Positions 51,109 through 59,661 of a stretch of 64,000 nt of DNA are shown here, in pieces (position 1 is the stretch's first letter; every line of letters begins with the position of its first letter). A model generated the notes under the pieces. It was not told the origin of the DNA. It saw only the letters and a list, made by a program, of their open reading frames with translations, and searched no databases. The stretch is from Alterisphingorhabdus sp038748365 (GTDB taxonomy: Bacteria; Pseudomonadota; Alphaproteobacteria; Sphingomonadales; Sphingomonadaceae), in NCBI GenBank assembly GCA_038748365.1, contig JBCDIZ010000006.1:124001-188000 (forward strand), in the 5' to 3' direction. A program made the position numbers and the translations under genes.

Positions 51109-53265
51109 TCATACAGCCGCCGCAACTATCCCCGCCCAGCCGGCTTCATCGGTCGTTTCTACTCCCAGCTCCTGTGCTTTTTTGAGCTTGGAGCCCGCAC
51201 CAGGCCCCGCCACCAGAAGATCGGTCTTTGCCGAGACACTGCCAGCCGCCTTGGCACCCAGACGCTCCGCCTGCGCCTTGGCTTCATCGCGGCTCATGGT
51301 TTCCAGCTTGCCGGTAAAGACGATGGTTTTGCCGGTCCATTCGGTCTGTTGCCGGTCATCGACAAAGTCCGGTGGCGAGACCTCGTTCATCAGATCGTTC
51401 CAAGCGTCCACATTATGCGGCTCATGGAAGAAATCGCCCAAGGCGCGCGCTACTGTTGGGCCAATGCCGTCTATTGCAGTGACTTCAGCTATCGCATCCT
51501 CGTCACCCGCAGCAATCTTATGACCAATCTCAGATATCGCCGCCATATTTATGAAATTGCGTATCAAATCACGTGATGTCGTCGCGCCAATATGGCGAAT
51601 ACCGAGACCGAAAAGCAGTCGCGCAGCATCGGGAGCGCGCTTGTTTTCCACTGCTGCCAACAGGTTATCCACAGACTTGTCCTGCCAGCCATCCTTCGCC
51701 AGCAGCGCCTCTTTATGGGTTTTCAGCCGGAAAATATCCGCCGGACTGGCGAGCCAGCCATAGCTGATAAATTCCTCAATGCTCTTCTCGCCCAGTCCAT
51801 CAATATCGAGCGCACCGCGCGAAACGAAATGCACCAGCCGCTGAAACCGTTGTGCCGGGCAGATCAGACCACCAGTACAGCGGACATCGACCTCGCCTTC
51901 CTCGGCCACCGCTTCGGAGCCACATTCCGGGCAGCGATCGGGGAAAGCGAACGCTTCCCGCTCCTCATCGCGGGTGCGATTCTCAACCACCTGAGGGATC
52001 ACATCCCCCGCGCGCTGGATCACCACACGGTCACCCGGACGGACGCCGAGCCGTTCTATCTCATCGCGGTTATGCAGTGTGACATTGGAGACGACCACGC
52101 CGCCGACCGTGACCGGGGTCAGCCGCCCCACCGGTGTCAGCTTGCCGGTACGGCCAACCTGAATATCGATGGCTTCCAATGTCGTCTCGGCGCGCTCGGC
52201 AGGGAATTTATGCGCCAGCGCCCAGCGCGGTGCCTTGGCGACAAAGCCCAGCCGCTGCTGCCAGTCGAGTCGGTCCACTTTATAGACCACACCGTCAATA
52301 TCATAAGGCAATTCAGCGCGTTGTGTCTCAATGCTGCGATAATGCGCGAGCAGTTGCTCCAGCGTTACAAAGCGCTTGAGCAAAGGCGAGACCGGCACAC
52401 CCCAGCTCTGGATGGCCTGTATCACCTGCATCTGGGTTTCGCCGGGAACGGTGCTCGCCTCACCCCAGCCATGGGCCCAGAATTTCAGCGGACGCGACGC
52501 GGTGACGCTTGGATCTTTCTGGCGCAGAGAGCCGGCAGCTGCATTGCGCGGATTGGCAAAGACCTTCTCGCCCGCCGCTTCCTGCCGCTCGTTGAGCGCG
52601 GTGAAGTCCTCTTTCGCCATATAGATTTCGCCGCGGATTTCGAAGGTGTCGGGGACATCTCCCCTCCCGCCTGCGGGAGGGGTCGGGGGAGGGCCAGAGA
52701 TATTCGCATCGGAGGCATTCAGGCCCTCCCCTAGCCCCTCCCGCAAGCGGGAGGGGGACAGAGTCTGCGGAATCTCCGCAATCGTCCGCACATTGGCGGT
52801 GACATCCTCGCCCACCAGACCATCGCCGCGGGTTGCCGCCAGCACCAGCTCGCCTTTCTCATAGCGCAACGAGCAGGACAGGCCGTCAATCTTGTCCTCC
52901 GCCGTGACCGCCACTGGCGCATCATCGGCGAGATTGAGATAACGCCGCACTCGCGCGAGCCAGTCGGCGATATCCTCATCGGAGAAGCCATTATCGAGAC
53001 TGTACAAGCGCTTGGCATGGGTGACTTTGGACAGCGGCGACGCCGCCACCGCCGCGCCGACCTGCTTGCTCGGGCTATCATCGCGCACCAGATGCGGAAA
53101 CGCCTCTTCCAGCGCGGTGTTGCGCTTCACCAGCGCATCATATTCGGCGTCGGATATCTCCGGGGAATCCTCAGCATGATAGAGTTTGTTATGATGCGCA
53201 ATCGCCTTGGCCAGCCGCATCAGCTCATTGGCGGCATCGGCTTCGGAGAGAGTAACTATAGTCAT
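51109..53265 (-). CDS. ligA: NAD+-dependent DNA ligase LigA with an internal repeat-derived insertion
   Basis: Essential replication/repair ligase. 718 aa: Ia domain (YHAEDSPEISDAEYDALV), adenylation domain with the catalytic Lys in TAEDKIDGLSCSLRY, OB fold, zinc finger (CPECGSEAVAE ... CTGGLICPAQ), HhH and BRCT (GKTIVFTGKL to the end). Between IAEIPQTLS and DTFEIRGEIYM, where relatives have a short loop, lie about 30 Pro/Gly/Arg-rich residues (LREGLGEG ... GPPPTPPAGGRG) encoded by the palindromic repeat at 52658-52758. The frame is unbroken, so the protein is probably functional. Overlaps the upstream unknown gene by ATGA. Confidence 0.95.
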   Translation of the reverse strand: MTIVTLSEADAANELMRLAKAIAHHNKLYHAEDSPEISDAEYDALVKRNTALEEAFPHLVRDDSPSKQVGAAVAASPLSKVTHAKRLYSLDNGFSDEDIADWLARVRRYLNLADDAPVAVTAEDKIDGLSCSLRYEKGELVLAATRGDGLVGEDVTANVRTIAEIPQTLSPSRLREGLGEGLNASDANISGPPPTPPAGGRGDVPDTFEIRGEIYMAKEDFTALNERQEAAGEKVFANPRNAAAGSLRQKDPSVTASRPLKFWAHGWGEASTVPGETQMQVIQAIQSWGVPVSPLLKRFVTLEQLLAHYRSIETQRAELPYDIDGVVYKVDRLDWQQRLGFVAKAPRWALAHKFPAERAETTLEAIDIQVGRTGKLTPVGRLTPVTVGGVVVSNVTLHNRDEIERLGVRPGDRVVIQRAGDVIPQVVENRTRDEEREAFAFPDRCPECGSEAVAEEGEVDVRCTGGLICPAQRFQRLVHFVSRGALDIDGLGEKSIEEFISYGWLASPADIFRLKTHKEALLAKDGWQDKSVDNLLAAVENKRAPDAARLLFGLGIRHIGATTSRDLIRNFINMAAISEIGHKIAAGDEDAIAEVTAIDGIGPTVARALGDFFHEPHNVDAWNDLMNEVSPPDFVDDRQQTEWTGKTIVFTGKLETMSRDEAKAQAERLGAKAAGSVSAKTDLLVAGPGAGSKLKKAQELGVETTDEAGWAGIVAAAV
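52658..52758. repeat. GC-rich palindromic repeat inside ligA
   Basis: Two hairpin-forming blocks (CCCCTCCCGCCTGCGGGAGG at 52661 and CCCCTCCCGCAAGCGGGAGG at 52734) flank a less repetitive core; GGGGGAGGG and CCCTCCCC segments beside them also pair. Composition and symmetry match interspersed repeats of sphingomonads but not the element at 40453. It adds no stop codon to ligA. Confidence 0.8.
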
Positions 53266-53921
53266 CGGGTAGATGCTTTGTCACGCTGAGCGAGAATTCC
53301 AGCCTCGCTAATGGGTGTTGATGGCATTTCCCGAAAATCAAAGACACCTCGCTTTTCATCCGGGTCGTATCCTGCTCGGGTAATCGCTGCAAAGATGCGA
53401 GCTTCAACCCAATCTGCAGCCTCTTTAAGTAGTTCGAGAGAGTCTTGGCCCTCGAACGGTCCGCTTCTCATTGGAAGACTTATCGTGGCGTTGTCGTGTC
53501 CCAATGCTAGAGCTAGGATTGACGGCGGTGATTGAACTGTTCCATCGGGTTTCATCCAAACTTCATATGCTGTCCATTTGTACTCATGCATGATATTGTT
53601 TCGTTCAGCACGAAGAAAATGCCAATATATCTTATGGTCTTGATCATTCTTTTTGATCTGGTCCCATTCACTACAAAGCTCATGACGAATAGCTTCATTT
53701 AGGCACGAGCGCGAATCCACGCGAAAAAGCTCTACAGCAGTTCTAAGTGTCGCGCAGGTTCCCGACCAGACCACTTTCCATCTGGATAAGACAAGTTTGT
53801 TGTCTTCTAAAATGCTCTCTAAATGCATAGTACCAGCACGACCATCGCTTAGAGCTCGGTATGAAGACAGCATGTACTTAATCGGAACGAAGTTATTTGC
53901 ATATCGACTTGATATTGTCAT
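53262..53921 (-). CDS. Unknown protein with HEPN-like RNxxxH motif, inserted between recN and ligA
   Basis: 219 aa from ATG 53921 (a GTG one codon earlier is also possible). No established family is recognised. A helical segment near residues 97-116 reads IYWHFLRAERNNIMHEYKW, containing R-N-x3-H-x-Y, the pattern of HEPN-type RNases and related toxins. Codons and base composition are more AT-rich than in recN and ligA. It is coupled on both sides: its start overlaps the recN stop (TGATG) and its stop overlaps the ligA start (ATGA). Toxin, RNase or repair accessory roles are all possible. Confidence 0.75.
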   Translation of the reverse strand: MTISSRYANNFVPIKYMLSSYRALSDGRAGTMHLESILEDNKLVLSRWKVVWSGTCATLRTAVELFRVDSRSCLNEAIRHELCSEWDQIKKNDQDHKIYWHFLRAERNNIMHEYKWTAYEVWMKPDGTVQSPPSILALALGHDNATISLPMRSGPFEGQDSLELLKEAADWVEARIFAAITRAGYDPDEKRGVFDFREMPSTPISEAGILAQRDKASTR

Positions 53922-55591
53922 CACACCCGCTCCAATAACCGATCCGCCTGTGCCCTCGCCTCTTGCGTCACCTCTTCACCCGACAGCATCCGCGCAATCT
54001 CTTCCTGCCGGGTCGCCGCATCCAGCGCCTGGACGTTGGTGCGCGCCACGGTGCCATCCGACGATTTGCTGATCAGCAGGTGATGATCGCCCTTCGCGGC
54101 GACTTGGGGGCTGTGGGTCACGACCAGCAATTGCGTCTGGCGCGACAGACGGGACAGGCGCTCGCCAATGGCCGAAGCCACCGCCCCGCCGACGCCGCGG
54201 TCTATTTCGTCGAAGATCATTGTCGCCGCGCCGCCCTGCTCGGCCAGCGCCACTTTCAGTGCGAGAATGAAACGTGACAATTCGCCGCCGCTGGCGATTT
54301 TCATCAGCGGCGCGAAATCGCTGCCGGGATTGGTCGATATCAGAAACTCGACCGCGCTGATACCATTGGGGCCCCAGCGTTCTTCAGGCAATTCGCTGAT
54401 CGCGGTTTGGAAACGCGCAGCGTCCAGTTTCAAAGGTTTAAGCTCATTGGCTACGGTGCTGTCGAGGCTTTCACCCGCCGTGATCCGCGCCTGATGCAGC
54501 GCTTTAGCTGCCGCAATATAGGCTTCACGCGCTTTAGCGCACTCCGCCTCCAGCGCCGCCAGATTACCGCTGCCACTTTCCAGCGCCGCCCATTGCGCTT
54601 CCATCTTTTGCATTAGCGCGGGCAGATCATCGCCGGCAACATCATGCTTGCGCGCCAGTGCCCTGAGTGCAAACAGCCGGGTTTCGATATCGTCGAGCCG
54701 CTCCGGATCGAACAACAGTGCATCCTGTGCTACGGCCAGTTTTTCCTCACCCTCCACCGCTTCGATCAACGCCCGATCCAGCGCCGACAGTGCCTCGGCC
54801 AGCATTTCATGATCCGGCGCAATGCGGTCGAGCTTGCGGGTCAGGCTGCGCAGTGCCGCCAAGGGGCTATCCGAGCCTTCCAGCATCGCGGTGATTTCGG
54901 ACAGGCTTTCCGAGAGCTTTTCACCCTTTTGCATTGTCGCGCGTTCTAGCGCCAGCGCCTCTTCCTCACCTGCTTCAGGTGCAAATTGGTGCAGTTCTTC
55001 GAGGCTATGTTGCAGAAAATCGCGGTCGCGCTCGGCTTCGGCCATCTCGGCACGCGCCTGTTCCAGCGCTGCCTCTGCCTTACGCCAATCGGCATAGGCC
55101 GCCGCCACTGATGCGATATCGGCCTTGGCAAAGCTGTCGAGCAACTGCCTGTGCCCCGCCGGATTGATCAGGCCGCGATCATCATGCTGACCATGGATTT
55201 CCACCAGATGCGTAGCCACTTCGCGCAGCAGCGCCGCCGACACCGGCTGGTCATTGATATGCGCGCGGCTGCCGCCATCGGCCTTGACCTGACGGCGGAT
55301 TATCAGCGGTTCACCCGTTTCAATCTCGATATCATTATCGGCCAGCAGATCGGCCAGCGAGCCTTTGTCGAGCGCAACCTCAAAACCTGCCGTTACTCGC
55401 GCCTTTTCCGACCCGGCACGCACCAGCCCGCTATCCGCGCGCGCGCCCAGCACCAGCCCTAATGCGTCCAGCAATATCGATTTGCCCGCGCCCGTCTCCC
55501 CGGTCAGGACACCTAGACCGGATGCGAAATTGAGTTCCAGTGCCTCGATAATCACCAGATCGCGGATTGACAGACTTGCCAGCATGGCCAT
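53921..55591 (-). CDS. recN: DNA repair protein RecN
   Basis: SMC-like ATPase acting in recombinational double-strand-break repair. 556 aa: Walker A TGETGAGKSILLDALGLVLG (near residue 32), long central coiled coil (about 150-360), signature ASGGELSRFILALK, Walker B ATMIFDEIDRGVGG and the D/H-loop TQLLVVTHSPQVAA. SOS control is not evident: no LexA-like box was seen in the short gap to bamD. Start MAMLASLSIRDL; an ATG two codons later is equally possible. Confidence 0.96.
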   Translation of the reverse strand: MAMLASLSIRDLVIIEALELNFASGLGVLTGETGAGKSILLDALGLVLGARADSGLVRAGSEKARVTAGFEVALDKGSLADLLADNDIEIETGEPLIIRRQVKADGGSRAHINDQPVSAALLREVATHLVEIHGQHDDRGLINPAGHRQLLDSFAKADIASVAAAYADWRKAEAALEQARAEMAEAERDRDFLQHSLEELHQFAPEAGEEEALALERATMQKGEKLSESLSEITAMLEGSDSPLAALRSLTRKLDRIAPDHEMLAEALSALDRALIEAVEGEEKLAVAQDALLFDPERLDDIETRLFALRALARKHDVAGDDLPALMQKMEAQWAALESGSGNLAALEAECAKAREAYIAAAKALHQARITAGESLDSTVANELKPLKLDAARFQTAISELPEERWGPNGISAVEFLISTNPGSDFAPLMKIASGGELSRFILALKVALAEQGGAATMIFDEIDRGVGGAVASAIGERLSRLSRQTQLLVVTHSPQVAAKGDHHLLISKSSDGTVARTNVQALDAATRQEEIARMLSGEEVTQEARAQADRLLERV

Positions 55592-55650
55592 GCTTTAGCG
55601 CGTCAGGCGCCACTTGCTAAGGAGAAATATCGCCGCGCTTGTGAACCGCC

Positions 55651-56439
55651 TCAGGACTTGTCTTTGATCCCGTCGCCGTGCTTTTCGATCATTTTAAAGG
55701 CTTTTTCATACCATTTGGAGCCGGGATAATTGGCGCCCAGAACGGCAGCAGACTTCTTGGCTTCACCTGGAATGCCCAGCGCATAATAGCTTTCGGTCAG
55801 GCGATAGAGCGCCTCGGGCGTGTGGCTGGTGGTCTGATATTTATCGATCACCGTCTGGAACCGCAGTGTCGCCGCCAGCCAGCGCGAGTCGCGCTGATAG
55901 AAGCGGCCGATTTCCATTTCCTTGCCGGCCAGATGGTCATTCACCAGATCAATCTTGAGCACCGCATCGGCAGCATATTTGCTTTCCGGATAGCGCCGGA
56001 TCACCTCGCCGAGAGACGCCAGCGCCAGTTCGGTGATACGCTGGTCGCGGGTGACATCGCTGATCTGCTCATAATAGCTCATCGCGATGAGATAATAGGC
56101 GTAAGGGGCATCCTTATTACCCGGATGGATCGACAGGAAGCTCTGCGAGGACTGGATCGCCTTGTTGTAATCCTGCGCCAGATAATAGCCATAGGCGCCC
56201 ATCAGCTTGGCGCGGCGTGCCCATGGCGAGTAGGGATGCTGGCGTTCCACCTCGTCAAACAAGGCAGCCGAAAGCTGATACTGGTTACTGTCCATTCGGG
56301 TTTTGGCGGCGAGGTACAGCGTGTTCACATCACGCGCGACATAGCTGGTATCGACATCGCGGCCACCGCCACCACCGCCACAGGCAGACAATACCGATAA
56401 CAGAGCGACCGGGGTGAGTAATTTCAGCGTCTTGTTCAT
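55651..56439 (-). CDS. bamD: Outer membrane assembly lipoprotein BamD
   Basis: Component of the BAM complex that inserts beta-barrel proteins. 262 aa, lipoprotein signal with lipobox LSACG (Cys20) followed by a poly-Gly linker, then five TPR-like repeats including YQLSAALFDEVERQHPYSPW, AKLMGAYGYYLAQDYNKAIQ and ESKYAADAVLKIDLVNDHLA. It precedes recN on the same strand by 59 bases, the usual alphaproteobacterial order. Confidence 0.95.
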   Translation of the reverse strand: MNKTLKLLTPVALLSVLSACGGGGGGRDVDTSYVARDVNTLYLAAKTRMDSNQYQLSAALFDEVERQHPYSPWARRAKLMGAYGYYLAQDYNKAIQSSQSFLSIHPGNKDAPYAYYLIAMSYYEQISDVTRDQRITELALASLGEVIRRYPESKYAADAVLKIDLVNDHLAGKEMEIGRFYQRDSRWLAATLRFQTVIDKYQTTSHTPEALYRLTESYYALGIPGEAKKSAAVLGANYPGSKWYEKAFKMIEKHGDGIKDKS

Positions 56440-56578
56440 GCCCGTGCCTTATCCCTTCATTGCCGTGTCGCCAAGATATTTTGCATATCTGTCGACGCAT
56501 TGGTGGCATTGTTAGCGTTTTCTATCCCATGGCAGCTAAACCTTGGCTGAATTTCCATTGCACCATCGCAACGGCGGA

Positions 56579-57319
56579 TCACTCAGCCGGGTTCACCAGA
56601 AACACAACATAGCCCTGAAAATCAGGATCATCGCGCAGCGTATCAGGCTCCTGCCATTCGCCATGCTGCACCAGACCGATATGATAGGGCATATCGAGCC
56701 GGGCAAGCCGATCAAGATAAGCCTCATAGCCGGTGATGGTGGCGCGCCCCTGATAGGTCTGGATGACGATATCGTCGACAACCTCGCCCAAGGCCGCCAG
56801 CGCCTCCGGATCACCCTGTGCGCTCCAGTCCATCAGGCCGGTAATGCCCAGCTTCACATTGTCGGGCAGACGCTGGCGCAGATCGGCGAGAAAGCGCGCA
56901 TAGTCTTCTAGCCCGTCAGTCGCCGCGTCAAAGTCGATCTGCAAGCCAACCAGCAGGTTCTGACGCGCCCAGAGGTTGAGCCGTTGCTCTAGCTGTTTGT
57001 GCGTTGCTTCGCTCCATGCCAGCGTCTCGACGCGTATGACCATCCAGATATCGGCATCACGGATCGCCGGAACCGCCGGGCGCAACGGGGTTAGTGCGCT
57101 GCTTCCACGACGCAACTCGCTGTCGAGAATATAGACGGTCTCGGCCTGATCGAGCACTGGTTGTGGCTTTACCCCGGCCCAAAGCCAAAAGGCTTTATGG
57201 TCCTTGGCATTGACGATATTGGCCGGCGCTGGCGCGTCACTCTGTGAAGCATTCTCGCAGGACATCAGCAAGATGCTGCTGGTCATAACCAGAAGCAACA
57301 GCCTAAACGCGCGCAGCAT
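56579..57319 (-). CDS. Exported protein, DUF3142-like
   Basis: 246 aa with a lipoprotein-type signal (LLLVMTSSILLMSC, Cys near residue 20). The mature part has alternating beta/alpha segments suggestive of a TIM-barrel glycosidase-like fold: HKAFWLWAGVKPQPVLDQAE, DIWMVIRVETLAWSE, LLVGLQIDFDAATDGLEDYA and VDDIVIQTYQGRATITGYEA. These resemble DUF3142 proteins; function unknown. Its ATG overlaps the stop of the preceding 734-aa gene (ATGA), so the two act as a pair. Confidence 0.7.
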   Translation of the reverse strand: MLRAFRLLLLVMTSSILLMSCENASQSDAPAPANIVNAKDHKAFWLWAGVKPQPVLDQAETVYILDSELRRGSSALTPLRPAVPAIRDADIWMVIRVETLAWSEATHKQLEQRLNLWARQNLLVGLQIDFDAATDGLEDYARFLADLRQRLPDNVKLGITGLMDWSAQGDPEALAALGEVVDDIVIQTYQGRATITGYEAYLDRLARLDMPYHIGLVQHGEWQEPDTLRDDPDFQGYVVFLVNPAE

Positions 57320-59523
57320 CACCAATAATATTTCAGGTCTTTGGCCCATTGGCTTTGCGGGTAACGTCGTTTCAGCTCCTGAAACCAGGCTTTGCGCTGG
57401 CTTTCGGGAACGGCCTTACCGCCGCAACTGTTGCTCCCGGTTGGCGCATAGCAACGCACAGCGCGATACAGCGCATAGCTGCGCCATTGCGCCGGAGCGG
57501 AACGGTCGGCGATAATATCCTGATAAATCACCTGCCGTCCTTTAACTTCCCCCGGAAACTGATCCGGTGACTGACCCAGCATGGGATAGGCGGGTGCATC
57601 CTTATATGCGCTCCAGCGATTTGGTCCGCGCAGCGAGAAATTATCAAACCCGTTACGCCGGAAGAAATCACCAAGACAGAGCCGCGCACGATAGTCGCGG
57701 GGTTTACTGGCCAGTGTCTGGGCAATTTGTTGTAGCTGCGGGCATTGGATATTCTCCGAAGCACGACCACGGGTGAACAAACCGACAGGCGTATCATCGC
57801 GATAGCTGATGCCCCATAAATTATAGGCCTCATTATTGGCATCATGGCTCACGAGCGACACATCGCGGGCAAAAGCAGCATGATAGCCCCGGCTGAGCTG
57901 CTTATAGAGCAAGGTGAACAAGGCCAAATCGCGCTCATCTTGCGGCCGGGCACCATTACCAGCCATCGCACGGAGTGTATCGGGATCAGCCACCGTGCTC
58001 AACAGCCGCTTGCGGATCAACGGCCTGGTAATTGGCGAGTCCGCCGCAAATATCTGATCCAACTGGCCATTGCGTTCATAAAAGCTGGCCAGACCCAGCT
58101 CAACTGCAGCACGCTGATAGCGGGCCTTGCTACCGCCCAGCATATCGCGCCAGAAGCCGCCCTCATTACCATCTTCAAGCATAGCCAGTGCCTGACCGCG
58201 CAAGGCCTGACGCGAGAACTCCAGATAGGAAAAATCCTGCTGCCGCGACGCATCCGGGATAAGCGCCAGCACCGAGCGATAGTCTTTCGCGACATAGAAA
58301 TCATAATTGGCGAGGACGAACTCATAAAGCGGCCTTGCCCCGCCAAAACGCTCGCCTTGGCTGGTGATCGCTGAGCGCTGCAGCGTCTTGTCATCATCAA
58401 GATGGCGATAACGCATCACATGCAGCAGATGCGTCGCCAGCAATAAGGGCGAATAACCATTACCTCCCGGTGCCTCGACCTTGTACCGCGCCAGTGACAA
58501 CAGCTTATTATCGGTCTCTTCGATAATGTCGATACGCTGTGCCAGTGTAGGCATGGTCAAAACCGCTTCCCCATAGATATTGGCCAATCGACCAAAATCA
58601 CCGGACAGCCAGAAACCACGACGGATCAGACCCTTGGCCGATGCGGCGTATCGCCCTTGCGGATAGTCTTTGAGGTAAGCATCAAATGCCTGCACTGCGG
58701 CGATAGCAGCATAACCATCGGCTTTATCAGCGTCATAATAGCCCCATTTATCCATCGCCTGTGCCTGTGCACCGTTCAGCGGAACGCGCCCCAGCATATA
58801 GCGCGAAACCTCGCGCACCCATGGGTCTTTGGCAGATGCCAGCTTTGAAAAGGTCTGCTGCGCTTGGTCGAAGTTCTCGCCATAAAAGGCTTCAGCCCCC
58901 TCAAGATAGGAAAGATATTCCTGTGCCCTGCGTCCGGAAACTTTGGCTTTAAGCGGCTCAAATGCTGCGGCGGGGGTCTCGCTATCATCACTCCAGCGTG
59001 AGCGACTATACCCTGATTTTAATTCGCACAGCGCGTATAGAGACAACCGCGCCTCTGAGAGCGTCGCGCGGTCTGCCTTGCTGACATTCTTCGCCTGATC
59101 CAGCGCTGCCTGAAAATCTGCGGTACCGCCAACAAAACTGACGCAACGGCTGCCCCAAAAGGGGTTATCAGGCTGTGGTGTAGCGTCCTGCGCCAGGCGC
59201 GTAATCTGTCGCCAGTTGAAATAGACCTCGCCAAATTGTGGGTCCCAGGGATTTTCCGGATAGCTGCTCCGATCATCATCCGCGATCTTGCGATCAGATA
59301 CCAACAGAAACAGATTAACCCGGCTATCATTGCCCGGCGCAATCACCGCACTATTGGCGCATATCCTATCGCGATTTGCGAGGCTCCAGTCAGGATAGCA
59401 AGTCGAGTCTGCACTGGCCTTGGCGGGTTGGTGGACCGCCTCAACACCCAGCCCCACTGCAAGAGTTGCAATAGTCAAAACAGCCGAAGCCAAGACCGTA
59501 CTTTTGCGAAATAGCGAATGCAT
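57319..59523 (-). CDS. Large exported protein of unknown function
   Basis: 734 aa with an N-terminal signal (residues 1-37, ending near AKA) and a long, mainly helical, Tyr/Arg/Ala-rich body with repeat-like segments (AEAFYGENFDQAQQTFSKLA, DYPQGRYAASAKGLIRRGFW, RYPQSQWAKDLKYYW) resembling TPR/Sel1 units. Several Cys suggest a periplasmic fold with disulfides. The ATG at 59523 follows GGGGGTAG. No family is recognised. It sits between pnp and the DUF3142-like gene, the second of which is translationally coupled to it. Confidence 0.8.
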   Translation of the reverse strand: MHSLFRKSTVLASAVLTIATLAVGLGVEAVHQPAKASADSTCYPDWSLANRDRICANSAVIAPGNDSRVNLFLLVSDRKIADDDRSSYPENPWDPQFGEVYFNWRQITRLAQDATPQPDNPFWGSRCVSFVGGTADFQAALDQAKNVSKADRATLSEARLSLYALCELKSGYSRSRWSDDSETPAAAFEPLKAKVSGRRAQEYLSYLEGAEAFYGENFDQAQQTFSKLASAKDPWVREVSRYMLGRVPLNGAQAQAMDKWGYYDADKADGYAAIAAVQAFDAYLKDYPQGRYAASAKGLIRRGFWLSGDFGRLANIYGEAVLTMPTLAQRIDIIEETDNKLLSLARYKVEAPGGNGYSPLLLATHLLHVMRYRHLDDDKTLQRSAITSQGERFGGARPLYEFVLANYDFYVAKDYRSVLALIPDASRQQDFSYLEFSRQALRGQALAMLEDGNEGGFWRDMLGGSKARYQRAAVELGLASFYERNGQLDQIFAADSPITRPLIRKRLLSTVADPDTLRAMAGNGARPQDERDLALFTLLYKQLSRGYHAAFARDVSLVSHDANNEAYNLWGISYRDDTPVGLFTRGRASENIQCPQLQQIAQTLASKPRDYRARLCLGDFFRRNGFDNFSLRGPNRWSAYKDAPAYPMLGQSPDQFPGEVKGRQVIYQDIIADRSAPAQWRSYALYRAVRCYAPTGSNSCGGKAVPESQRKAWFQELKRRYPQSQWAKDLKYYW

Positions 59524-59607
59524 AATACTACCCCCTGCCAATGGGCATAGTGTCGCAAAACCGGCATGAGTCAAAGCTGAATATGTTTCGGCATCGCACC
59601 AAACGAA

Positions 59608-59637
59608 AAAGGCCGCCGGATTGCTCCGACGGCCTTT
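59608..59637 (-). terminator. Rho-independent terminator after pnp
   Basis: On the minus strand: AAAGGCCGTCGGA, loop GCAA, TCCGGCGGCCTTTTT, ending in a T run. Stem of about 13 pairs with one G-T wobble. It ends the rpsO-pnp transcript and separates it from the unknown 734-aa gene. Confidence 0.85.
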
Positions 59638-59661
59638 CGCATATTCACAGTGGCTTGAGGA

